DNA of 64,000 nt, from contig NC_134769.1 of the NCBI RefSeq assembly GCF_050436995.1, forward strand, positions 2,108,001 to 2,172,000, in the 5' to 3' direction. A program made the position numbers and the translations under genes. The notes beneath the pieces are model-generated. The model searched no databases. It saw only the letters and a program-made list of their open reading frames with translations, and was not told the DNA's origin. Positions 12,796 to 26,100 of this stretch are shown one piece after another; position 1 is the stretch's first letter, and every line of letters starts with the position of its first letter. Source of the stretch: Anticarsia gemmatalis. Lineage: Eukaryota; Arthropoda; Insecta; Lepidoptera; Erebidae.

Positions 12796-13859
12796 GATAT
12801 CCTTCATATCGTTGCATCGGAATTAGTTCCAGCCCTTGATGGAATGGTTTATAACGTGCATCGTGCGAATTCGCCGCTGATATTCGCTTTATGTTCGGCG
12901 CCTGGGCAGCCTGTGCAAATATGGACGTAATGACGTATAGACTTTGCAAACTATAGATCTTTCGAATAAAAACATTATATCCAGAAAAATTTATAGAATT
13001 CCATAGGATTCATAGTAGGTCCAAATTGGGCTAGGCTTGTGTCTAGGACACCTGAAGAATAGCTTTCAGAAGTAGAATAAATGATTATCTCCGGGTTAGA
13101 TATGAAACCTCGCCTTCCTTTTCATTACAACCATGTGAAACGAGATAGAAGTGCCCAAAATCTTATTTGATAAAAATAAGCAAATATTCCAGTTAATTAG
13201 TTAGTTGTAAATAATATTTAAAAGAACCAACTAATATTATACACGCAGTCTGTATGGCTGTTTGGCAAGCTTGACGACTAAAATGCTGAAATTATTTTGA
13301 AGAAATCTTGCATTAAGATAGTTGAACATTATGAGTCGAATACAAGTTGCTTAAGTTTCCGATATTACGATCGAAGGTAGGTACAGAATATTTAATCATC
13401 TGAAATAAGTAGTAAATTCTATCTAATCAGAGATTTTCTTTATAAAACTTGTATAGACGAATAAATATCAAATAAAGTTAAGCCTATCTATATTTAGTGA
13501 CAAAATATTTGAAAACGGCAATCGGAAGCGCTATACATAATGATTTACAAAACCCATAAAATTATGTAAATGATGTTATTAATTTGGCCATTAATTAAGT
13601 TTTTTCTAAGGTATAGCAGTCAATTTTACTATAATTGTATTTTGACGTTTGACCAAGATTTTTAAAGTTTATGTGCGTGACTCATGTATTTGAAACTGAG
13701 CTTATATTAAAACAGTTTTTTAACATGTAAAATATTTATCGGAACTTTAAAATATGATCAAATATGTCAGTTATCCACATGGTATCAAAAGTGAAGTACA
13801 AGGCACTAGAAAAAATCGAATAAAGACTTGAACGGCCAGTTTCATTGTTCTTGAATAAG

Positions 13860-14105
13860 TCTCAGATAACCTATCTGCTAAATAAAGTCATCTCAAAATA
13901 ATGTCGACTGTGAAAATTCCATCTGATAAACTACCTAGTATTTATCCAGAAGTGCACGGATATTAAATGCAAAAGATATTGGTTAATAAATAAGCTTCAG
14001 TTAACCTATCTACTGAATAAAAAAAGACCACAATATTTAAAAAAACAGCTGTCAAAATTCCATCTGATAAAGTACCTAGTACTTATCAAGGAGTAGAGAT
14101 ATTTG
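13860..14105 (+). repeat. Diverged tandem duplication of a unit of about 130 bases
   Basis: Each unit contains TAACCTATCTGC or TAACCTATCTAC, then AAAATTCCATCTGATAAA and CTACCTAGTATTTATC or GTACCTAGTACTTATC. Copy starts lie near 13861 and 13993. Confidence 0.7.
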
Positions 14106-17100
14106 CCAAATCTATTAGTTTAAGGAGTCTGTGAGCGCAGATCGATGGATCCCATCGTTAGTTCGGGTTCCAGGACCCATTAAGATTTCCGTCCGCAGAG
14201 TTGCGCGGGAGCAGCTTCAACACAACAATCTAAAACGACACAAGTCCCTTCAAACCCTGCCAAGGAACTTTAAACCTTAAGAACGACATTTGTTCTAGTA
14301 TTCGAAATGACATTCTTTGTTCGAATTGTTAAAAATATGGAATGATTTCTTTTTTATTTTAAATGGTTTTTAAAGTTCATTTTTCGTTTATTGTTTCAGA
14401 CATTGCATATTGGAAACACATTATATAATTTCTGAACAAATTTCGATCTTATTGTCTTCGAATTTGAGTTGAATTTCGTTTGTTCGTGAGAATTTTTCTC
14501 AGAAAACTGCCCGTTGTTTAGTATCACTCATTTTTATAGTGGTTTTAAGATAATGGTATTGATTTACCACTATATATGGGCATCGGTGTAATCTAAAATA
14601 AGGTTTTATAGGTAGCTGTACAATCGCGAACTTCATTCTTAAAATTTATTAACGGGTTTTGGAAAGTTCGTGTATTAAAAGTGGTGATGATATAAGTACA
14701 GTCAGTCAATCAAATATGTGATGATTGAGATAATTTTATCATTTTAATATTGTAATGTTTAGAAATATAGTTCTTAAAGATCTTGCCAAAAGAGTAATAC
14801 AAATATCTGATTGGAAACAGTCCAAGAATAAATGAAATATTACAGCAAGCAATTTCCATAGCAAATAACATTCAACAAATCGAAAAAAAGCAACCAATAT
14901 CCTTACAAATTATCCATTTATAAGAGTACTATCAAAATCGGTTCCGCACGTCCGAGCATACTAACAAACAGACTGACAGAATAATGCATCAATATTATCT
15001 TCAATACATAGAATTGCAGTACACAAAAAATGTGCGTGCGCGCAGGAAATCGTCTGTCTCTCTCGCACTTATAGAATTTAGTATTTCCGTCTCTTTCTCG
15101 CGTAATACCAGTTTTGGTGTCTCGAAGTTATTGTCAGAAGTGGGAGGTTTGCATGGTGACCATAGAGTAATGAAAATTCCATACAATTTTGTTTTTTTTA
15201 TGGGTTTTTACTTTGTCGTTTATGGGTATCAGATATCCATACTAGTTTTGCAATGGGAGGGTAGGCCATAAATTGTAAGTTCGGAAATTTGTTTTTGAGT
15301 TATTTTTACTTCTTTTATAGATTGTATTAAGAGTTTGCTACAATGCGAATATTTTAAAGAAAATTTGAGCTTTATTAGGTGCGTAAGTTTTAAATAAAAG
15401 CAATTTTAATCAAAACATACCGATGCGAAAACTGCATTTTAGTTTGTTTCGGTGCGCATCTCTGAAACTACTAGAACAATTTTGACCAATGAGAAAGCGA
15501 ATCACTTTAAGCCTGAACGTAGGCACTATTTATAAGAAAATACACTTTTTAAGCTCTTTATCTTAAAAGATATAAAACATATATCTTATAAGTCAAAAAC
15601 AGAACATATTTATGTCGACACTTCTGAAATACCCCTTACATCTACATTGGAACATGAATGGTGTAAAACATGATGTAACAGGCAGGTGACCACAATTTCT
15701 CTTTACTGACTGTACATGTAAAAACAACCCTAACACGCTTGTAATATAGTTTAAAACCCTTTGACATATGTAGCCATATGACAGGTGAGTCATAAGTGAC
15801 AAAGAAAAATACACCTTGAAATATGGGTGAAGGGTTGAAATTGGGTTGAGTTGAAAATGTCAATCAGTCGATAAGTACATTCGACGACAACAGTTAATTA
15901 CTGTAATAAGTAAGAATTATGTTATTGAAGGTACAATTTAATTTTTATGGAAACTGAGTTTAATTTGTAGTTACCAACCGTAGATTATTATGCTTTTAAA
16001 TGTTAAAATGTCGTTTCTTATGTTTATATTGGATTTTTATGGTCGGATGTTTAGTGTTATTGTACAGTAGCTAATTTATGAATAAACAGATATGTTACAC
16101 ATACGTTTATATAATTTTTATTGGTCTTATATTATTAAGAATTCCTATAAGTCATTATATCATAATGGAAATCGACTGAAATGTCAAATAATTCCTGGCA
16201 AATGTATAATTGACATTTTGGGGTTGAATAAGGGCATAAAAATTATTACCCCGAAATAAATATTTCCTTCAAGTTTGTATTTAAGAAAAAAGAAAATATC
16301 GGAATGAGTTCAGCAGTTCGTTCAATCATTGCAACGTTACAACTAGAATTCCTTTTGCATTTATAATATCAGATTCATCTTTGTCATCAATACAAAAGAA
16401 AAAATCATAATAAATGCAATTTCTCTTATCTTTCTCCCTAAGGTTTAACATTACCATAAAAATTGGGTCACGTTATTGTAATATTGACACATGAGATTCG
16501 AACCCCGTATACAAGGGGAAGGGACATTGTCCGACGATGACCGTTACAGGGATAATATGGGGATGTTTTGGGCAAATGTACAAATTCAATAAACGTGTTG
16601 ATTTAATAGATGTTTTCTTTGCAAAGATTCTTTCTTTCCGAAGTTTGGGGCGTATTAATTCTGAATAGAGTATTTAGCTTTTATTTTTGTTATTTATGTA
16701 GAAGTGAAAATGATATGGGCTTATTTATTAGTTGCTACGATTGGGACCACAAATGTATAGTATCTGTTAATTTTACATACAATTATATTGCAAAGAGACT
16801 TGTTAGTCTTTTTCAAAGTCGAAGAAATTGACTTAACTATCATATTTCATAATAATATTTCAGTTTCAATAGAACATATAACCAGCCATTTATTTTGATC
16901 CTTTAATCGCTTCGAAGTACGGTAAGGATTAAAAAAACAATAAAAACTAGAAAACCGTGCTATTTTTGCAAAAGGTAGTGTAAATAATATGCCCCATATT
17001 AAGAATAAACATCGTCCAGTCCCAAAATAATACCGTCCAGCAATGGACCATCCTATTCAACCCCTAAACAATAGTACATACAAAATAGCGAAACGTTCCC

Positions 17101-18116
17101 ACACTTCTTCAACCAATAAATTAATACATTCAAAAGATATTCACAAAACCAAATGCATCACATTGCACAAAGTATTGACAAACACAAAAAAAAATCAAGA
17201 ATTCCCTTAGATACGGAAAATTTACGTTCCCATGGGATCTCAAAAGGAACCATCGATTATCCCAAATTCAACCCCAGCTCAACAAAATAAGGTTGAATTT
17301 TAAATGGCGATTTGTGCAACAGATTTTGTTGGCACCGAAATTTTTATTTTGGATTTTATTTTTGTACACATAAGGGTGGTTTTTGGGTGTGTTATGGGGG
17401 TGGTAGAACACCACCTGTCGGGTCGTGGGACAGGTCATATACATCCCTCTTATGCCACCGAATTGCACATCCTGTATTGGATTTTATCAGAAAGTTGGCT
17501 TAGAACTTTTTGTTTATTGTTAACAGCTGCTCAGGGTTTTAAGGATTTCCTGGTTCAAAAGGTTTTGGGGGACTGGATATTACTACTTAATGTCGAAACT
17601 CAGTAAAATTATTTACTGATCTTGCCAAAATAGATATTTAGGTTGCTATTACAGGCATTTTACAATAATATAAATTATTGAAAATGAGAACGGAATTGAT
17701 TTGTCAGTCTATTTACCATTATGTAGCTAAGTGGCTGCACATATTATTAAGAAAAAAAAAGATTATAGTATTTCAAAATAGAATAATATCTATCATACAA
17801 AAGCAAGTAGATAAAGCCAGTAAAAGAATAAATCGTTTTCTTTTAGTTTTTCTTTGGTATCTGCCTACCACTGTGTATAAGCGTCAAATTAAATACAAAA
17901 AAGTGTAATAAAATAATTTAACAGTCAAAACAAATACAAAAAAATTCTGAATCTAATGATTTTTTTCGCAAAATATTTACTTCATTTTCGCGAAATGTGT
18001 TCAAGGTGACACAATTTATCGTTGGCCAGTATTTTTAGGTGTTTAAATATAAATCTAGTTCTAATTCCGAGTGTTATTTTTAAAGCTGTTATTTTTTATG
18101 TTTAATTAATTAACAT

Positions 18117-18240
18117 TTTGTATGACAAGATGTATGGATGTGAATGAGGTAAGGGAAGTTTGTAAGGATTGTACTAAGTTGCGTTCTTTGGTCTCTGACT
18201 ATCCGTATGGGAAAGAGAAGTGATATTATGTATGTTTTAA
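18117..18240 (-). mobile_element. GGGGTAGGCAG-family repeat, inverted
   Basis: The plus strand reads GATGTATGGATGTGAATGAG through to GTGATATTATGTATG. The same core appears inverted at 24343 and forward at 59163 and 59725. Confidence 0.6.
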
Positions 18241-19054
18241 GACAAATTATTTTAATGTTAATGGTCTTTTTAATTTTGAATAGATGTTGATGTTTATGAG
18301 TAAAGTTCAGAGTTTGATTACCGAGACAGAACTACTGCATTTTTATACTTATTCTCAATTTCGTTACAATATTTTGTATTCATAGATTATAGTTCAATTT
18401 TCTTTTTAAACTTACTACACAACAAATTGTTCACTTTTAGTAAAATTTTTGCATGTTTAAAATCCATCGATTAATAGTTAAAAAGACCCCTCGATACGTA
18501 AACAAAGGGAGCACATGTCTTCCATCATGTGGGCTTTTATATACAAATGAAAATGAGTCTTATTTATATAACGCTAAGGTCGAAATTCTATTACAAGGGG
18601 TGGTAATAAATTGAGGAAATGTCTTTGTAATGGAAAACAAAAGGTGTAATTGTACAGTGTAGTGCATATAATTGTATACAGCAGAAAATTAAGAAACAAT
18701 GTTTTTGTTTTGCTGTTTTATGATATGAAGATTCTAATATCTATAATTTTAGATGTTACTAATATCCTGACAGAATAATGATAGTATAAGTCGGATAAGA
18801 AATCGAACCTATGACTTTCAATAAGAATGGCGTCAAGTGTCTAGAGTTAGAAGTAGAAGTATGGTTTTTAATTGGCAAAAATATTTTTATTGAAGACGAA
18901 ATTTTCAGATAAAAATTGGCAAGACCTAGGTTTATTCTAGGCGTTCAAGGTAATACCAATATTAGACTAGAATCTAGATAAAAATAATGTTAATCTATAC
19001 ATTATAAGTATTAAAATATGCTAAAAGAAGCTAAGCGATTAAGACTGTTGCTAT

Positions 19055-19135
19055 GTTATTTTAGTGGCTGCGGATTGGTAACTCATTAGAAAGAGTATTT
19101 TGTAAAATTAAAGAAGTTTCGAACCCAGTATAGCA
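19055..19135 (+). mobile_element. tRNA-like SINE fragment, eroded
   Basis: TAGTGGCTGCGGATTGGTAA resembles an A-box head and AGTTTCGAACCCAGTATA a B-box. Confidence 0.35.
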
Positions 19136-21699
19136 TTCTTACAAGCTATTTATGTATTATAGTTTTATACCCAAAGAAATAAAGTAACCGAGCTTCAATT
19201 TTATATTAATAATACGATACCTAAATAAAAAAAACACATCCCAAAAATTGCATCAACTATTTTGCTCGAACATACATTAGAATGACTAAACACTTACAAT
19301 GTTATTTCAACTTTATCTACCTAGAAATAGAGTCGATATTCGTATAGTGTGTGAGACGTTCTTCTGTTAGGTATTTAGACGTTTGATGGCGTGACTAGGA
19401 TTGCTGACGTCATCGAAATAATCAATGATTGTTCTTGCTGAGATGGTGTTATAGGAAATAATTATATTATTATTTAGTAGAATTTGTTGATAGGCAATAG
19501 TGTTAATGATGATATTTTGTTTTTAGAGGTTAAAATTTTACAATTAAATAAAAGCCTAATATTGACAGTGGTCAATTGCAACTAACAAGCTTATCTGGCG
19601 CTTTTAAGGAAATTCTAATGTTCCAGGGTACCAGGATCGATATTGATTTTAAAGTAAAACTTGTTAAGTTTATGTACGTTTTGTATTAAGTTATGTCCTA
19701 TGTACTACCTAGGGGACACTTCTAAGTTAAATGTCGTATTTTTTCAAATACTTCCCATAAAACGTTATAAATCATTAATGAAAATTATGAAATATTTTTT
19801 TACATGATTCTATAAAATTTACCCTCCATAATAATACGCGTTATGTAACACAACGTTGAATTTCAGTATTAAAATCAACCAGTAACTTTTAAAACAAGTG
19901 CAAAGCAAGCGACATCAGGTGCCTAACACATGTCGTTCGCAGTTTAGTGTTAACTCACAACATACACATTGTCCACTCTCCCATGTAATTGGTCAACACT
20001 GTCGCCGCCGGGGTGGTCTAATCGACCGACTTTTTGGCCAGTTTTTTGATATTGACCTAGTTTGTTTTTTGTTTTTCGCGAACACCTGTTTTTGAAGCCT
20101 TATATTTATAGTGGTTATTGTGCGGATGCAAAACATTTTTTTTGGGATAGGCTTTTACTGAAGATATAAAAGTATTGAATTATTTTACATGATCTTTTTA
20201 CTATGTATCAAAAATGAGTGAAATATACTATAATTTTGTTAATATTTACATTAATGGAATATTATAAGAATCTTATTTTCATAAAAATATTAAATTTTGG
20301 AACATTACTAGAGTTTAATTTGCCATAAAAATAAAAAAAACGCTAAGAAACTGTTTATAAGAAATTAAAAAACTGAAATACAGCTGGACGCAATTCGGAA
20401 AATATGTTTCAGTGACATAAAACCAAGCAAAGTCGGGTTTAAAAAACACTTTTTCAGTGGCTTACTACACATTTTCATAGCTGAAAACGCCCACATTCCC
20501 AAGTAGCAATAGCAAACACCTTAAGAAGTCCCAATGATAAATTCCCCGGATATTCGGAGGTCAAACTAACGGATAAATTATGAACCCTCACGTAATTAGC
20601 ATAGATAGTGCGGACCCCAAGATTAGGGTCCTAGTGTTCTTATCTCCAACGATAGATTTATTATAACTACTGTTGACCTTTAGTGACCTTAATGACCATG
20701 TTTTGGGTACCTATTTGTAATACGTGAAGGTTTAAAGACTTCCGAATAAGTGCCGGTTAGCTTAACAAGTCGAATTCTGTCGAAATTTGGCAAAACGAAA
20801 AAGGTTTTTTTGTTCATAAAATTACTTTGCCTTCCTGTCCCTTTAAAACAAGCGCTACGTAACGTTTTTTCGAAACACCACGTCAAAAGAAAATAAATTA
20901 TAACAATTTAAAAACTATGCTCTCCGTTTTCCTGCAAAGTTGGTTGAAACTAATTTGTAACTTTACAAAAGTCCCCGGTCAATTCTAACCCTTGAATGAT
21001 GACTGGCAATTTAAAGACCTCCGGATTTTGCCTGCACTTGCTATTTTAAGGGTCACATATTAATCATTTTAGGGTTAACGGAAACTATTTTGATTTATTA
21101 TTGTGTACTTTAGTTTAAAACTATTTGATATTAGGATAAAATGAGAAGAAAATCCATAGGGAAAAAGGGAGGCTTTTGCCCAGGAGTGGGACACAAAAAA
21201 GGACTGAAAGAAAAAAAAATGCTAATTGTGTTGCTAAGCGAATGTAATTTTAGACATGTTTTTTGATTAATTTCTGTATTTGTTCCTTATTTTAGAATTA
21301 AATTGTATCTAAGTTAGTTCGTTGACCTTTTGAGTCTATATTTCAACTAAACAATTATTTAATTTTGTTGAAATAAAGGTACACCGATAGTGTACTTTAA
21401 CATGTTATTTATATACCAAATATACATTATTTTAGTTACGTTTTAAAATGTATTCAAATCTATCCTAAATTATAGATATTGAGCATTTGTTAATGGCAAT
21501 GTAGGTACTACATGAAGTCCCGTATTCGGTTCTCGGGTCATGCAAAGTACTATTGGTATTTCATAATTTGTATTAGTACTTGTATTTCTCAACAGTAACC
21601 GGGAGTTTAGTATCGTGAAAGTATGGCAATAGGCTCCCTTTTAACAGGAGTTAAATTGTTAATACTGAAACCGGGTAGTATTTCATATACCTTTGCTTA

Positions 21700-21778
21700 A
21701 ATCTTTGAGTATAACAGACGTGATATTATGTATGTATGTATGTATGGATGTATTTATGTATGTAATTTTGTATTTAAG
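21700..21778 (-). repeat. Remnant of the GGGGTAGGCAG-family tail: (TATG)n microsatellite
   Basis: CGTGATATTATG followed by TATG repeats with GGATG and TTATG variants, matching the tail of the repeat at 24343. The rest of the element is absent. Confidence 0.6.
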
Positions 21779-23094
21779 AATTGATTCTTTTTCTATTCAG
21801 GCCACTTTAACCCACTATTGAGTATAGACCTTTTCCTCAGTACGCCATTTTTTTTAATATTCCCCGCTTGTTTCATCCATTGCAGTACACATTTGTATGT
21901 AATTTTGTATTTAAGAAACGATAGCCTATACTTTAAACCGACCAAAATGTATATGTTGTTACAATGCGGCAGTGCGTTAAGTAAAGGTCGTATGTAACAG
22001 GTAAGGTTACGGATGTAGTTAACTAATACCGGTTCCTGAATATTAGTTAATGACATTGCAGGGTTAAGTTACAGATGAGTTTTGGAGATGGGCTTTTTAG
22101 GGTTAAATGTTATTTTGATGTTGGGTTACACATATACATACATATAGGCAAAAAATGGATTTATAACTAATTAATAGTAATTTAATTTTAAGTTTACGTT
22201 GTATATTTTATACCCAAAATAAGAAAAATATTTCCTTTTCAAAATTGTTTAGTTATGTTAAAATTATGTAATAATTCTTGAATGGCACATGAAATCTACG
22301 CATAATAAGTATTTAGTATTTCAAGAACTTTCTATCCCACTGCTGGAATTATCTATAAACGTAAATATGGTACAAAAAATTCGTATATCATATTATAGTA
22401 CTACTTATCTTTTATTATTGTCATTTTTGAGACAATATATTTTATAAAAGCTCTACTATTTCTTAGTAACCATATTTTCAATATTACACTGTAGTATCAA
22501 ATAAAATAATCGTCTCAAAAACCGGTATTTAAAAAAGCTTTAAATAAAAGTTGCCATATAACAAATATATATTATAAAACATTTAGGTATAACAATGTAA
22601 AATATCTGAAACAATTGCGTAACAAGAACGGGTCAGTGTGGAATTAACATCACACATTGACGTAAGACGAGTGTTGCCAACTTTTATATTGTGACGGGTT
22701 TGTGGCAAAAATGTGGGCAGAAAAACTCCACTGACGTCTTTTTTTGGGAAAATATTTTGAAGAATAGGCATATATTTTAAGTAGTAGTTAACAGTTTGGA
22801 TACATAACAGAGTACAAGGCATAATAAAATATTGCAAAGGGTGTACAAAATATTTAGAAAAAGCAATAGATTAAGTACCGGTAGTTAAAAGAGATAGACC
22901 CAATAATATATGTATTATTATTGCACGCATTCTAAATAACTTCATAAGGTATCGATTTTAGGTACGATTTTGCGTACGAAAATTCCAATTAATTCATTAA
23001 CTATCACATCGAGTATAAATCTTTACCTACGCTGCTCAAAAATCATCAACTTATTAATTATATAATCACAAAGACAAAATAATTCAAAATGTTA

Positions 23095-23260
23095 ACTTCA
23101 CACGCATGGCAACACTCCACAAGAATAGCATGGATGCGCCACCTGCGCGCGCGCCTAATTTCTGTTGGCATTGAGTAGCGACAAGGTCACAGTGACGTCA
23201 TAGCAACGCTTTCGGCAACTTGTGGATATGACAAGGCGCATATCCGTGTTCGCACTCGCG
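23095..23260. promoter_or_regulatory. GC-richer intronic block with a CRE and a nuclear-receptor half-site
   Basis: A perfect CRE palindrome TGACGTCA (23193-23200) lies three bases after CAAGGTCA (23182-23189), an ERR/FTZ-F1-type half-site. Both are in a short GC-rich stretch (GCGCGCGCGCC nearby) within the long intron. This is a plausible enhancer core. Single CRE octamers also occur at 9096, 19405, 24670 and 53020, so the octamer alone is weak evidence. Confidence 0.25.
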
Positions 23261-24342
23261 ATTCTAATGCCTTTGAATTATTATTACTGGTTTTTGCTTG
23301 GTGATAGAATAATGGATTATAGTTATAAAGACTTTATTTCTTTTATCCTGGGAGTTTCACTACCAAGGGGTATGGTGTTATAACCCTGGTTACTTGGTTG
23401 TGGAGATCCGATAGGTAGTTGCTATATGTAAAATATCAGTATATAGTACTCCAAAGACTAGGTTTTTTTAACTTGGGAATCTGATAACTGGTCTGATCGT
23501 GTTATAACCTAGATAACTAGGGTTAGGTCTCTAGTGTAGAGTTTAGTCAAAAAAAGTTATTTGAGATTGTTGGTTAAAGGAGGTTCACAACCTCAGTATC
23601 ACTTTTAGTTTAAATATTACCATCCTAGATGTTATAACAAAAACTCCAGAATATTCCAATGTTTTAGAACGCGTGAAACTAAAATAATAATTAAAAGATA
23701 AATTTTTAAACTAAAATGTTACACAACTCCAATATTAAAATCTTATGCATTCATCTAGAAATCTCCATAAAAGTTTTAGTTACTTTAGCAAGTGATAAAA
23801 CTATTTAACGGCCATTTTAGCACATATTTAGAATATTAATACCGACTATAAATCTAAGTCTATTAAGATTCAGATCGAAAACCAGATTTGAGATGTTAGA
23901 ATTTAAAAATATATTTTTAGAAGTTTATTGTCTTATCCTTCCTATTCAAATAGGTTTTGCATGCAAAATGTATTATGTAATAATAGTTAAATACATAAAA
24001 ATAAATTTATGTATTTTATTTCTGTTAAAAAAATAAAAAAGTGATATTTTGTCTTTGTATGGGATTTTTCATAACGAAAAAAAAAAGATTTTCAAAACAT
24101 GTTAAAAACGATTAAAATCTTTAAAACTAAGGTACGGTTTGTTTGTTTGCGGGGTTCTTTATCCAAAACTACTGGCTACTGAGCCAATAAAGAAAAAACG
24201 TCTCTGGTAGTTAACTACACAGTTCCTGAATAACATAAGATCCTTTCGAATGGTCACTGAATATCTCGGCATAGATTCTATCACAGAAAATCTTTTCATA
24301 CGGAAAAACCAGTTAAAATTTATTCTATAATACTTTAGCTAA

Positions 24343-24490
24343 AATGTATGGATGTGAATGAGGCAAAGGATGTTTGTAAGGAAACCAAGTGGCGTTCTTT
24401 GCATCTCTGCCTACCCCTATGGGAAAAAGGCGTGATATTATGTACGTATGTATGTATGTACGTATGTTTGTATGTATGTATGTATTTTAG
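24343..24490 (-). mobile_element. GGGGTAGGCAG-family repeat, inverted, with (TATG)n tail
   Basis: Plus-strand ATGTATGGATGTGAATGAGG, then CTGCCTACCCCTATGGGAAA, ending in GTGATATTATGTACG and a TATG/TACG microsatellite (about 24442-24486). The overlapping 118-residue open frame is a by-product. Confidence 0.65.
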
Positions 24491-24764
24491 CTTAATTTTA
24501 ATACACTTTGCTTATACAAACCGGATTCAACTTATTACACACAATATTCTCAGTCGAGTGAGTCCGGAGGTTTGTCCAAAAAACACACAAGTACTGCCAA
24601 TTAGTATTAGTGTTGATGGAAACACACGGGTGGACGGTTGGAGCGGGCCGGTCAGACGCGCCGGGCATTTGACGTCAGAGAACATGGATGTGGTGATTAT
24701 TTGAGTGTTAAGGTACGTATTACGTGGGAAAGGTGTGGCGAAATTATTTATAGATATTTGTTAC

Positions 24765-25000
24765 TAGGCTGAGGTGGGACCGGGTTGGACACGTTAGTCG
24801 AAGACACCTGAAGAGACGGCCTAATATTAACTAACACAATAGGTGCCGTAAGATAATCAGCAAAAACGGGGTAGGCCTAAAAAGGAGGTATAATCTGGAC
24901 ACGTTCCTGAAGGAATAGATGCAGAAAGTAAACGATTTAAGGGTCTGAAAATCTGCGGCAGAGGTTTTCGTGTACAACGACAAAGGGCGAAAAAAGTTAA
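24765..25000 (+). mobile_element. Eroded LINE fragment (reverse-transcriptase C-terminus)
   Basis: The plus strand reads VGHVSRRHLKRRPN, then GLKRRYNLDTFLKE, MQKVNDLR and YNDKGRKK with stops between. This matches the order of the conserved tail of lepidopteran non-LTR reverse transcriptases (a W-x-GHV-x-R motif, then a GRP/GRK-KRW-like stretch with DxLKEDM). It is a short dead fragment. Confidence 0.6.
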
Positions 25001-25384
25001 TACGTCAGTTTGCTAATGATTTTTTTGATAATATTGGCAAGCCTATTACAATTTGCAGATCAAAATTACGTATAACTCACTAAGTTTTTATAGAATACAT
25101 TTCAACAGCACTTTATTCCAATCTACGAGGTTAAGAATATAAGTGAAGAGCTATCATGTATCTCTCCAATCATCAAAGTATTAAAAAAACGCGTAGCAAC
25201 CGCACAGAACAGTCTACAGTATATTTCATATTTGTCTAGAACTCGACACAGCTATTTATCTTCGGCTAGAAATAATACCTATTTCTTATATTATATTGAT
25301 TGACAGAGATAGATGATAAATTATAACTTCTAAAATATTTTGACTTTTTGTTCAATGAGCATCAACGATTATAAGTTACTAATA

Positions 25385-25592
25385 TCAGTTCGTGACTCCG
25401 TCTGCGTGGCCTGTAGTTATATGGCTTTCCATCCGCATAGTTTCCGTTTCTCTGAAATTTCCCGGATTATAAATTAGTCTTTTCTCAAATGTCAAGCTGT
25501 CTTTGTACAAAGTTTGATCCAAATTGGTTCAATAGTTTAGGCATACAGAGATAGACAGACAGAGTAGCATTTATAATATTAGTAGGGATCAG
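25385..25592 (+). mobile_element. RTE-like 3' end / SINE copy
   Basis: Starts GTTCGTGACTCCGTCTGCGT and ends TATAATATTAGTAGGGAT, the usual ends of this family, with AAGTTTGATCCAAATTGGTT in the middle. Confidence 0.6.
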
Positions 25593-25916
25593 TTTTTTTG
25601 AACAGTTAATTCTTTCAGCACTTTCGAAGAGGTGAAAATATATTTTTTGTTGATTCCATTTTTTGTTGAGGTCCACGTTTCTCCGATTACTGACCTCCAC
25701 AACTCAATTACTAAAGAGATAGGTACCGTTTCCATAAGAAACGTTACGTTATTTTTTACAAATACTTCACCGATATGATTGCAATTTAAAAGACAGGTAC
25801 TTTAGAAGTAGTAACGATGTTTTTTACTGATAAGACTGGGCACTCATGTAGGGTCCTGGGGAAAGAATCAAGTAGTCTATGCGGGTAGACGGTAAACTGT
25901 AGACTATAGGTGAGAG

Positions 25917-26100
25917 TTGAGTATGTACCGTCAAAAATCTGTCCATATAACATACATTAAAAAAGATCGAATTGAAAATATCCTCCTTTTACGAAGGCGG
26001 TTAAAAAAAAATGCATTGCGCCAGTACCATTATAGATGTGAATTAAGTATTTACCGTCAAAACTCAGTAAGTATTCTCCTTTTTTTGAAGTCAGTCAAAT
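25917..26100 (+). repeat. Two partial copies of a TCCTCCTTTT...GAAGTCGGTTAAA-type repeat
   Basis: GTATGTACCGTCAAAAATCT with CTTTTACGAAGGCGGTTAAA, then GTATTTACCGTCAAAACTCA with TTTTTTGAAGTCAGTCAAAT, about 130 bases apart. The motif is common in insect interspersed repeats. The 62-residue open frame over it is incidental. Confidence 0.5.

Noticed and set aside
12710..12949. Minus-strand frame with a repeating LFVC motif
   Set aside because: It is the translation of the (AAAC)n microsatellite at the end of a repeat element.
15593..15863. Two overlapping 73-residue minus-strand frames
   Set aside because: Overlapping frames with no features; chance openness.
24348..24704. 118-residue plus-strand open frame
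   Set aside because: It begins in an inverted interspersed repeat and runs through its TATG microsatellite (YVCMYVC repeats); no protein features.
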